Below the pieces are notes generated by a model. It was not told where the DNA came from. It saw only the letters and a list, made by a program, of their open reading frames with translations, and did not search any database. From Desulfuromusa sp. (lineage in GTDB: Bacteria > Desulfobacterota > Desulfuromonadia > Desulfuromonadales > Geopsychrobacteraceae), in the NCBI GenBank assembly GCA_021157505.1, contig JAGGWI010000059.1:1-5239 (forward strand): a DNA stretch of 5,239 nucleotides, written 5' to 3'. Positions 1 to 4,909 of this stretch are shown here, piece after piece. A program made the position numbers and the translations under genes. Numbering within the stretch: position 1 is the stretch's first letter; each line of letters begins with the position of its first letter.

Positions 1-11
1 ATCGTGACGCA

Positions 12-116
12 TAATTCTGAGTTATTTTGTTTGTTGCCAAGGCATGCCGATGCAGCCCTAGCTTGCGCTAAAGCAAAGAGGCATAACGCAGGTAGCAAGC
101 AAAAGAGCCAGAATTA
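12..116 (+). repeat. Long imperfect hairpin (foldback repeat or structured RNA candidate)
   Basis: Read on the plus strand, this segment folds on itself as one long stem centred near position 64. The outer 8 bases 12-19 (TAATTCTG) are exactly complementary to 109-116. Bases 25-38 pair with 91-104 over 14 consecutive positions: 11 Watson-Crick pairs and three G-T(U) wobbles, with no mismatch. Bases 44-48 (ATGCC) pair with 80-84. Bases 55-62 pair with 67-74 except for two C/A mismatches, around a TTGC loop (63-66). No start codon or coding frame fits. It lies just beyond the 3' end of trkH. Neither arm is followed by a T-run, so it is not a typical intrinsic terminator. A dispersed REP- or MITE-like repeat is the most likely identity; a small RNA is possible. 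The fold is visible in the sequence, but the function is unknown. Confidence 0.6.
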
Positions 117-160
117 AAGGATAGGACTAACCAAACAGGACACTAGTTTTTAACCTGCAG

Positions 161-1606
161 TTATTTGCGCCAAAAAGAGGGGAAAAACAGAACCAGCACA
201 GTAAATAGTTCAAGCCGACCCATCAGCATACAGACAATCAGAATCATTTTACCAAAATCGGGAACATGGGCAAAATTATCAACCGGACCAACCGTTCCGA
301 GGCCGGGACCGATATTTGCTAAGCAGGCAATCACAGCCCCACCAGCAGAAACCAGATCCATGCCAGTGGCTGCCAACAACAATGACCCAACCACAAAAAC
401 ACCAATAAAAAGGACAAAAAAGCCAAGAATTGACTGTAACACATCTTTATCAACCGGGCGATTTCCCAATTTTACCAGTCGAATTGCCCGGGGATGAATC
501 AAGCGAAATACCTGCACCTGAGCATGCTTGAATAAAAGCAGAATCCGCGCAACTTTCATTCCACCACCGGTTGAACCCGCACAACCACCAATAAACATCA
601 ACAGAATCAGAAGATATTGTGGCAACACTGGCCAGAGTTCAAAGTCAGCCGTCGCAAACCCGGTCGTTGTCATGATTGCGGAAACCTGGAATATGGAATA
701 ACGAAAGTTTTCCCCGAACTGCAGATAGACGCCATCAGACCAGTTGAAGATCATGATAACAACCGTTGTCATCAGGATAATCCCCAGATAGACGCGTAAC
801 TCTTCACTCTGAAAAAAATCGCTCGCCTTGCCCCGCAAAACTTGAAAGTGCAGAGCAAAGTTGATCCCGGCAAAAATCATAAACAAGGTAATCACACCAT
901 CAATATAGCTGCTGTCATATGCGGCTATTGAACTGTTCTGCGTTGAAAAACCACCGGTCGCCAAGGTGGTAAAAGAGTGGCAAAGGGCATCGAAGAAACT
1001 CATCCCCCCGAACATCAGCAGCACGGTCTCCACCATCGTCAGTAAAAAGTAAACTCCCCAGAGCATTTTAGCGGTATCTTGAATCCGGGGTTTCAAACGA
1101 TCCGCGGTCGGGCCGGGCACTTCCGCCTTAAACAACTGCATCCCCCCCACCCCCAACATCGGCAGGATAGCCAGAGACAGAACAATGATCCCCATTCCGC
1201 CGAGCCATTGAGTCATGGAACGCCAGAACAGCAAACTTTGTGGCAGGGATTCAATTTCGGTCAGGATGGTTGATCCGGTGGTGGTAAAACCACTCATGGT
1301 TTCAAAAATAGCATCAAGAGGTGATGAGATAGCCCCGGAGATCAGGTAGGGAAGTGCACCAAAGATCGCAAACACAGTCCAACCGAAGGTGACCACGGCA
1401 AACCCTTCGCGAACGCTGAGATCCTTCGGGCTTTTACAAAAGGAGAACAGTAAACCGCCGACAACCAGACAAATAACAGCGGAAAGGACAAAGGCAGACC
1501 AGACACCATCATCGTAATAAAAAGAGAATGGTAGCGGAGAAAATAGAGCCGCGCCAAGAAATAACAGCAGCGAACCAAGGATGCGTAATGTCAGAATAAG
1601 GTTCAT
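161..1606 (-). CDS. trkH: Trk potassium uptake system, membrane subunit TrkH
   Basis: This 481-residue polytopic inner-membrane protein is the K+-translocating subunit of a Trk system, working with the TrkA-like protein encoded just upstream. It has the fourfold pore-loop plan of the TrkH/TrkG/KtrB superfamily. The filter motifs are visible: TTTGS (108-112), ATGGFS (216-221), TTTGF (313-317) and NIGPGLG (431-437), each with the conserved filter glycine. The conserved loop GCAGSTGGGMKVAR (341-354) and the C-terminal stretch LMGRLELFTVLVLFFP (461-476) are also typical. The N-terminus is a hydrophobic helix. Length matches the family and the gene is intact. Its ATG follows the trkA stop TGA with no gap (TGAATG). 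A purine-rich stretch GGTGGAAAGG within the end of trkA, about 12 bases upstream, could serve as ribosome binding site. Translational coupling to trkA is therefore likely. Confidence 0.95.
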   Translation of the reverse strand: MNLILTLRILGSLLLFLGAALFSPLPFSFYYDDGVWSAFVLSAVICLVVGGLLFSFCKSPKDLSVREGFAVVTFGWTVFAIFGALPYLISGAISSPLDAIFETMSGFTTTGSTILTEIESLPQSLLFWRSMTQWLGGMGIIVLSLAILPMLGVGGMQLFKAEVPGPTADRLKPRIQDTAKMLWGVYFLLTMVETVLLMFGGMSFFDALCHSFTTLATGGFSTQNSSIAAYDSSYIDGVITLFMIFAGINFALHFQVLRGKASDFFQSEELRVYLGIILMTTVVIMIFNWSDGVYLQFGENFRYSIFQVSAIMTTTGFATADFELWPVLPQYLLILLMFIGGCAGSTGGGMKVARILLLFKHAQVQVFRLIHPRAIRLVKLGNRPVDKDVLQSILGFFVLFIGVFVVGSLLLAATGMDLVSAGGAVIACLANIGPGLGTVGPVDNFAHVPDFGKMILIVCMLMGRLELFTVLVLFFPSFWRK

Positions 1607-2959
1607 TCAGGCAAAAAACCTTTCCACCTTCTGCAACGCTTCAGGGAGGGTAAACACAACCACCCGATCACCCTCTTCCAACATACTTTCACCCGTCGGG
1701 ATTTCATAATTATCCCCCCGCACAATCGCACCGATAATCGCCCCACGTGGAAAATGCAAGTGACTTAGGGGAGTTGCCAGCAAACCACTATCTTTACCAA
1801 TTTCTAACTCCAGAACCTCAGAGTTACTTCCTTCAACAGCGGTGAGAGAAATAATATCTCCACGGCGTACAAATTTCAGGATCGCCCCTGCAGCTGCCAG
1901 ACGTGGTGAAATACAAGCATCAATCCCCAGGTCAGAAGCCAGCCCGATCAATTCTGGCTGGCTCACCAGGGCCAGTGTCCGCCGAACCTTATATTGTTTG
2001 GCTAACAAGCAGGTCAAAATATTGGTCTGATCATTTTCGGTAACGGCGATAAAAACGTCGGCATCTGTCAGTCCCTCATCCACCAGAGTCTGAACATCCA
2101 GACCTTCCGCATTGAGAACAACAGCTTTATTTAACTGCTCTGCCAACTTGAAACAGCGATCTTCATCCTTCTCAATCAATTTGGTTTGAAAATGGAGTTT
2201 CTCCATATTCTGGGCAACCTGCAACCCGATACGACCTCCTCCCAGCACAAACACCCGGTGGGTCGGTTTCTTCTCCAACCGGTTCGATTGCAGCAGATAG
2301 GTGATCGCCGGAAGTTCCTGCTGTGGTGCAAATATATAGATCCGGTCACCAGCCTGAATAGTATCATCCCCTCGGGGAATAATCGTTGTATTGCCACGAC
2401 TGATAGCAACAACAAGAAACCGGTACATGCCCCGCAACTCACCCAGATCAGCTAAAGTTAAATCACACAGAGGACTGTCGGGCTCAATCCGGTACCCCTG
2501 AAATAAAATCTGGCCATCGGCAAATTCAGCAACATCAAAAGCCTTGGAATTACAAGCCAGCTTGGAGAGTTCTTCGGCAACCGCATCTTCCGGATTAATC
2601 AACAGGTTGATACCCAGTTTCTCTTTAGTGAGAATGGCTTTACTGCTGGTGTATTCAATACTCTTCGTCCGTGCGATCAGAATTTCAACCTGATATTCAC
2701 GTGCCAGAAGACAAGCAAGGATATTCACCGCATCCATATTGGTAACGGCAATAAAAATATCGACATCTTTGATGCCAGCTTGCTCTAGAATTTCTGCACT
2801 CGCACCATTGCCAACCACACCGAGCACATTGAGACGATCTTGAGCCCGCTCTACAGCCGCTTCATCCTGATCGACCAGAGTGACTTCATGCCCTTCGCGG
2901 GAAAGACGGTCGCATAAAAAATAACCGACATGACCGGAGCCAACGACGAGGATTTTCAT
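1607..2959 (-). CDS. trkA: Trk potassium transport system, NAD-binding regulatory subunit TrkA
   Basis: This 450-residue cytosolic peripheral protein gates the TrkH channel in response to nucleotide binding. It shows the duplicated architecture of full-length TrkA: two RCK-N Rossmann domains, each followed by an RCK-C domain. The first Rossmann domain begins at the N-terminus with GSGHVG (7-12), the acidic end of strand 2 at D30, and GNGAS (51-54 region). The second begins with GGGRIG (240-245) and has E263 in the corresponding acidic position. RCK-C domains lie at roughly 140-225 and 370-450. Both Rossmann halves carry the matching 'DVxIFIAVT..D..NIL.CLLA' segment (about 66-85 and 301-320), which shows the internal duplication. 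The start ATG is preceded by GAAAGAG, a modest ribosome binding site placed in a small hairpin. The gene is first in the trkA-trkH operon and is divergent from the HNH gene. There is no sign of truncation. Confidence 0.95.
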   Translation of the reverse strand: MKILVVGSGHVGYFLCDRLSREGHEVTLVDQDEAAVERAQDRLNVLGVVGNGASAEILEQAGIKDVDIFIAVTNMDAVNILACLLAREYQVEILIARTKSIEYTSSKAILTKEKLGINLLINPEDAVAEELSKLACNSKAFDVAEFADGQILFQGYRIEPDSPLCDLTLADLGELRGMYRFLVVAISRGNTTIIPRGDDTIQAGDRIYIFAPQQELPAITYLLQSNRLEKKPTHRVFVLGGGRIGLQVAQNMEKLHFQTKLIEKDEDRCFKLAEQLNKAVVLNAEGLDVQTLVDEGLTDADVFIAVTENDQTNILTCLLAKQYKVRRTLALVSQPELIGLASDLGIDACISPRLAAAGAILKFVRRGDIISLTAVEGSNSEVLELEIGKDSGLLATPLSHLHFPRGAIIGAIVRGDNYEIPTGESMLEEGDRVVVFTLPEALQKVERFFA

Positions 2960-2962
2960 AAG

Positions 2963-2979
2963 TTATCTCTTTCAGATAA
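2963..2979 (-). promoter_or_regulatory. Small hairpin covering the trkA ribosome binding site
   Basis: TTATCT (2963-2968) and AGATAA (2974-2979) are perfect inverted repeats separated by five bases. On the trkA transcript the fold places the GAAAGAG ribosome binding site in the loop and the 3' side of the stem, a few bases before the ATG. It could dampen translation, but a 6-bp AT-rich stem is weak and may be chance. Confidence 0.3.
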
Positions 2980-3064
2980 ATAGCTACCAGTAAACAACAA
3001 CTTCGCAGAATCGCATAATTCGGAAAATTGTGCAATAATCTACCCCCTGAACAAGTCATATGGC

Positions 3065-3070
3065 AAAGGA
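3065..3070 (+). promoter_or_regulatory. Ribosome binding site of the HNH gene
   Basis: AAAGGA lies six bases before the ATG at 3077. This good Shine-Dalgarno match at normal spacing supports that start and argues that the small gene is really translated. Confidence 0.7.
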
Positions 3071-3076
3071 TAATTA

Positions 3077-3373
3077 ATGAGCTTCTATATTGAAGTTGAT
3101 GAAAGACAGATACGGCAGGAACGGGAGAAAGCCCGCGCCTTGCGAAAACAAAATTGGTGGAAAAACCGAATCGCCAAGGGAATTTGTCACTATTGCGGTG
3201 AGTCAATTGCCCCCAAGGATCTCACCCTTGATCACGTTGTCCCTGTGGCTCGGGGGGGACGCACGACTAAAGGCAACTGTGTTCCTGCCTGCAAGGATTG
3301 CAACAATCAAAAGAAAAACCTGCTACCAATGGAATGGGATGAATATCTGCAACGGCTGGAAAAACAATCGTAA
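3077..3373 (+). CDS. Small stand-alone HNH endonuclease family protein
   Basis: This 98-residue soluble protein has a single HNH nuclease domain after a charged N-terminal helix (about residues 8-33, rich in Arg, Lys and Glu). The domain shows a zinc-binding pair C37-x2-C40, the catalytic motif DHVVP (D52-H53) followed by RGG, the middle asparagine N67 in KGNCVP, and a second zinc pair C72-x2-C75 leading into CNNQKKN. The last motif position is therefore Asn rather than His, a common variant of the family. The predicted activity is metal-dependent cleavage of DNA; the target is unknown. No other restriction, intron or phage gene is adjacent, so its role cannot be deduced. Similar small free-standing HNH proteins are widespread in bacteria and mostly uncharacterised. 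The gene has its own ribosome binding site and is alone on the plus strand. A foldback element begins eight bases after its stop. Confidence 0.88.
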   Translation: MSFYIEVDERQIRQEREKARALRKQNWWKNRIAKGICHYCGESIAPKDLTLDHVVPVARGGRTTKGNCVPACKDCNNQKKNLLPMEWDEYLQRLEKQS

Positions 3374-3380
3374 TGGCCAA

Positions 3381-3559
3381 GAGACTGTCGGGCTTTGCGA
3401 ATCGTGACGAAAAATAGACTGGTTGAGGGCAGATTTTCATAAATTTGAGAGCTAATGAGTAAGGGCAATTCATGAATTGCCCTTACAGGTCGAAAATGTA
3501 TGGAAATATGCACCGATTAGGCTGTTTTGCAGTAGATTCTTGTAAAGTCCGACAGCCTC
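3381..3559. repeat. MITE-like foldback element with imperfect terminal inverted repeats
   Basis: The ends, 3381-3397 and 3543-3559, are inverted repeats matching at 14 of 17 positions (core CTGTCGG). Inside, 3429-3453 matches the reverse complement of 3487-3511 at 19 of 25 positions. At the centre is a perfect 28-bp palindrome (3459-3486). The whole stretch is therefore one long imperfect palindrome of about 180 bp. It has no open frame of note, which fits a non-autonomous element moved by a transposase encoded elsewhere. I see no clear target-site duplication: the flanks are GGCCAA on the left and CTAGTA on the right. The element fills most of the 206-base gap between the HNH gene and the toxin gene, which converge here. 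It could also act as a bidirectional transcription barrier, though no T-run follows the hairpin. Confidence 0.65.
3459..3486. repeat. Perfect 28-bp palindrome at the centre of the foldback element
   Basis: The 14-base half GTAAGGGCAATTCA is followed immediately by its exact reverse complement, TGAATTGCCCTTAC. The stretch can form a cruciform or RNA hairpin. Palindromes built on GGGCAATTCATGAATTGCCC are, to my recollection, seen in intergenic repeats of many bacteria, but I could not search for it. It is not followed by a T-run, so an intrinsic terminator is not supported. Confidence 0.75.
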
Positions 3560-3579
3560 CTAGTACTTAAAAACAGTCG

Positions 3580-3882
3580 TCATGGCTCATTGTAGCCAAC
3601 CTCTTTCTGGTGCCGAAAGGCAAGGATAAGAACAGAATCAGTATCTATCGAATGATGATAAAGAGCAACATAGCCGGTATTGCCAAAGGAGATGATCAAC
3701 TCACGCAATTCCAGATGATTTTCTACCGGCCGACCTGATTCCGGCTCGGTTCCCAGACGGGCAAACTGCTTTTCAATTGTCTGGGCGGTCCTCATTGTTG
3801 CCGAGCGGTCCTTTTCAGCTAAAAAACGGCGACAGCGTTCCAAACCCAGGGCTGCATTTTCGGTGATGATTACTCGTGGCAC
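3580..3882 (-). CDS. Type II toxin, RelE/ParE family
   Basis: This 100-residue basic protein belongs to the RelE/ParE toxin superfamily, whose members either cleave mRNA on the ribosome or inhibit gyrase; the sequence alone does not say which. It shows an N-terminal strand (PRVIITENA), two amphipathic helices (about 9-45), the GRP turn (50-52), a basic strand LRELIISFGNTGYVALYHH (59-77) and the C-terminal AFRHQKEVGY (88-97). The last motif is characteristic of this ParE-like branch. The start is taken as GTG at 3882, which makes the gene overlap the 3' end of the antitoxin gene by 13 bases. A weak GGGA precedes it within the antitoxin reading frame, so translation is probably coupled. The gene appears full length. 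Downstream lies the foldback element, with no recognisable terminator. Confidence 0.85.
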   Translation of the reverse strand: MPRVIITENAALGLERCRRFLAEKDRSATMRTAQTIEKQFARLGTEPESGRPVENHLELRELIISFGNTGYVALYHHSIDTDSVLILAFRHQKEVGYNEP

Positions 3883-4151
3883 TCGGGAATCCCAGTTTCG
3901 TTGTCAGTACCCCAGGTTTGCAACCATTCCCGTACTTCATCCCCGGTCAAATGTTTTCCGGTTTGTTTATAGGAACTCCAGGATGCCAGAGCCTCCTGAG
4001 CGAACTGCTCTTTAGCTTCTTCTTTTTCGACATAGTCACGAATCGCTTCACGCATGATTCGGTGGGCGGAACGCTGCTGCCGCTGAGCCAATTGTTGAAC
4101 CCGGCTTTTCAAGTCATCGTCAAGTTTGACAGATGTCACTGATGTTGCCAT
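3870..4151 (-). CDS. Type II antitoxin, ribbon-helix-helix (CopG/ParD-like)
   Basis: This 93-residue protein has an N-terminal ribbon-helix-helix DNA-binding domain: strand TSVKL (6-10), helix DDLKSRVQQLAQRQ (12-25) and helix SAHRIMREAIRDYVEKEE (28-45). Such proteins dimerise, bind the operon's operator and neutralise the partner toxin with the C-terminal half. The segment HLTGDEVREWLQTWGTDNE (67-85 or so) resembles toxin-binding tails of antitoxins paired with this toxin branch. The start is the ATG at 4151, because GGAGG (4160-4164 on the complement) is eight bases upstream. The in-frame GTG at 4157 would leave only two bases. The gene precedes and overlaps the toxin gene, the usual order. 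An inverted repeat 23 bases upstream is a candidate site for autoregulation. Confidence 0.88.
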   Translation of the reverse strand: MATSVTSVKLDDDLKSRVQQLAQRQQRSAHRIMREAIRDYVEKEEAKEQFAQEALASWSSYKQTGKHLTGDEVREWLQTWGTDNETGIPECHE

Positions 4152-4159
4152 ATTCACAT

Positions 4160-4164
4160 CCTCC
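4160..4164 (-). promoter_or_regulatory. Ribosome binding site fixing the antitoxin start
   Basis: GGAGG on the minus strand lies eight bases before the ATG at 4151 but only two bases before the in-frame GTG at 4157. It therefore favours the ATG start. Confidence 0.75.
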
Positions 4165-4173
4165 GCTACTGAA

Positions 4174-4190
4174 GTATTAATTGGTAATAC
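4174..4190. promoter_or_regulatory. Inverted repeat, candidate antitoxin operator
   Basis: GTATTA and TAATAC are perfect inverted half-sites separated by ATTGG, 23-39 bases upstream of the antitoxin ATG. Overlapping it is a second small palindrome, GGTATTACC on the minus strand. Ribbon-helix-helix antitoxins generally repress their own operon by binding such short AT-rich palindromes in the promoter. Site and spacing fit, but binding is inferred. Confidence 0.5.
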
Positions 4191-4406
4191 CTTAGCACTC
4201 TTTTAAACCCCTTGAAAGATCTCTTCGCTTTGCAGCTGAATAGTCGGATGTGGAGCATTAAAAAGAAACTCCGTAACATCACCCGACTCCTTTCTTAACC
4301 ATAAGCTATCATCGCAAAGCTAGTGTCATGTCATGCAGGAACTGTCGCATCTTGCTTGTTATTTTACGCGTCGACTGCGTTGTATCTTCCGCTGTATATG
4401 GATCTT

Positions 4407-4429
4407 TGGGGACGTAGTTCTCGTCCCCA
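4407..4429. repeat. REP-like hairpin
   Basis: TGGGGACG (4407-4414) is exactly complementary to CGTCCCCA (4422-4429) around a seven-base loop TAGTTCT. The stem is GC-rich and stands out from the flanking sequence. Neither direction continues into a T-run, so it is not a standard terminator for the DsrE-like gene. GGGGAC...GTCCCC hairpins occur as dispersed REP-type repeats in several bacterial groups, from memory. Membership of such a family here is inferred. Confidence 0.5.
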
Positions 4430-4477
4430 TGGTTCTCCCACAATCTTGTTGACGTTAAATATGGTTCGTGGCGGGGC

Positions 4478-4834
4478 TCAGAATGTAAGAATTTTTTCGC
4501 ACTCAATGACCCATTCGGCCAATTCAGACATCGTCGCTTTGTGAGCACCATCAAAATAGGGTTCATTTCTGAATATTCCGCAACGTGCCATGCAGGTTCC
4601 ACACACCTTCACATGGACATCCTTTGCAATAAGCTCTTTCAGCATCTGGGCTAAATCTTGATCATACCCCTCGGGAGGCTTGCAAACATCACGGGCCATA
4701 TCAACAGAATCATTCATCAGGAAGATTCGAACCTCTTCACCTTTGCCATGCAGGTTACCCGCAAGGCGTAATCCATTCCAAGTAACATCTGTACTGTCAT
4801 AGGGTTGACGGTTAAAGATAATCAGCGTTTTCAT
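4478..4834 (-). CDS. DsrE/DsrF-like family protein (sulfur relay type)
   Basis: This 118-residue soluble protein has the DsrE-family alpha/beta fold pattern. It opens with a strand MKTLIIFNRQPYDSTDVTWNGLRLA (1-25), has a second strand EEVRIFLMNDSVDMA (33-47), a helix DLAQMLKELIAKD (60-72), and then VKVCGTCMARCGI (75-87). The motif carries C78, C81 and C85, with further cysteines at 51 and 112. In characterised DsrE and TusD proteins a cysteine in the equivalent loop carries persulfide sulfur, so C78 or C81 is the likely active residue here. Many family members of this length have no known partner. No dsrF, dsrH, tus or dsrAB gene is visible nearby, so participation in sulfur oxidation or tRNA thiolation is not supported. 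The start at 4834 is chosen because AAGGAG sits five bases upstream. An in-frame ATG at 4873 lacks a ribosome binding site and would add 13 atypical residues. Confidence 0.86.
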   Translation of the reverse strand: MKTLIIFNRQPYDSTDVTWNGLRLAGNLHGKGEEVRIFLMNDSVDMARDVCKPPEGYDQDLAQMLKELIAKDVHVKVCGTCMARCGIFRNEPYFDGAHKATMSELAEWVIECEKILTF

Positions 4835-4839
4835 GTGCT

Positions 4840-4845
4840 CTCCTT
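4840..4845 (-). promoter_or_regulatory. Ribosome binding site fixing the DsrE-like start
   Basis: AAGGAG on the minus strand lies five bases before the ATG at 4834. It is near consensus and decides between this start and the in-frame ATG at 4873. Confidence 0.8.
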
Positions 4846-4909
4846 TAATAGTGGATTCATCAACTACGTCCATGGTTCTAAAGACAATAGATTGAGGAAA
4901 TGCTTAGAT

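Larger units (their letters stand above)
2960..3076. promoter_or_regulatory. Divergent intergenic region between trkA and the HNH gene
   Basis: This 117-base spacer must hold the promoters for both trkA (leftward) and the HNH gene (rightward), because the two genes point away from each other. It is AT-rich. I could not find a -35/-10 pair with good spacing and consensus match in either direction, so no promoter is assigned. It contains the ribosome binding site of each gene and a 6-bp inverted repeat close to the trkA start. Confidence 0.5.
4158..4477. other. Non-coding interval between dsrE-like gene and toxin-antitoxin operon
   Basis: These 320 bases hold the antitoxin ribosome binding site and operator candidate at the left end, and a REP-like hairpin at 4407-4429. 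Open frames crossing the interval lack ribosome binding sites and recognisable motifs and run antisense to or out of frame with the DsrE gene, so I do not call a gene. No terminator with a T-run is visible for the DsrE gene. The promoter of the toxin-antitoxin operon must lie in the left part, but no good -35/-10 pair was found. Confidence 0.6.

Noticed and set aside
12..116. Hairpin as an integron attC site or intrinsic terminator of trkH
   Set aside because: No GTTRRRY-type core sites at the ends, no integron cassette context, and no T-run after the stem in either direction.
1568..1581. CAGCGAACCAAGGA shared with 5018-5031
   Set aside because: Both lie in coding sequence for membrane helices and encode the same LGSL residues; chance convergence, not a repeat element.
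2473..2484. GACTGTCGGGCT inside trkA matching the foldback terminal repeat at 3383-3394
   Set aside because: It lies within an intact conserved reading frame (EPDSPL) with no surrounding similarity, so it is most likely coincidence.
3090..3407. Second plus-strand frame over the HNH gene
   Set aside because: Alternate frame of the HNH gene; the 3077 frame has the zinc pairs, DH motif and a ribosome binding site.
3307..3513. Minus-strand open frames crossing the end of the HNH gene and the foldback element
   Set aside because: Shadows of the HNH coding frame and of the palindrome; low-complexity hydrophobic/Cys content with no start signals.
3077..3559. HNH gene plus structured sequence as a HEARO/OMEGA-like RNA-guided system or intron
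   Set aside because: The protein is only 98 residues with no RuvC, bridge helix or other effector domain, and no intron core or guide-RNA features can be recognised.
4323..4544. Plus-strand open frame of 73 codons in the non-coding interval
   Set aside because: No ribosome binding site or known motif, and its end is antisense to the DsrE-like gene.
4309..4602. Minus-strand open frame of 97 codons overlapping the 3' part of the DsrE-like gene
   Set aside because: It is out of frame with a well-supported gene, has no ribosome binding site and runs through the REP-like hairpin; no recognisable protein motif.
4834..4873. Upstream ATG start for the DsrE-like gene adding 13 residues
   Set aside because: No ribosome binding site there, while AAGGAG is correctly placed before the ATG at 4834, where family members start.
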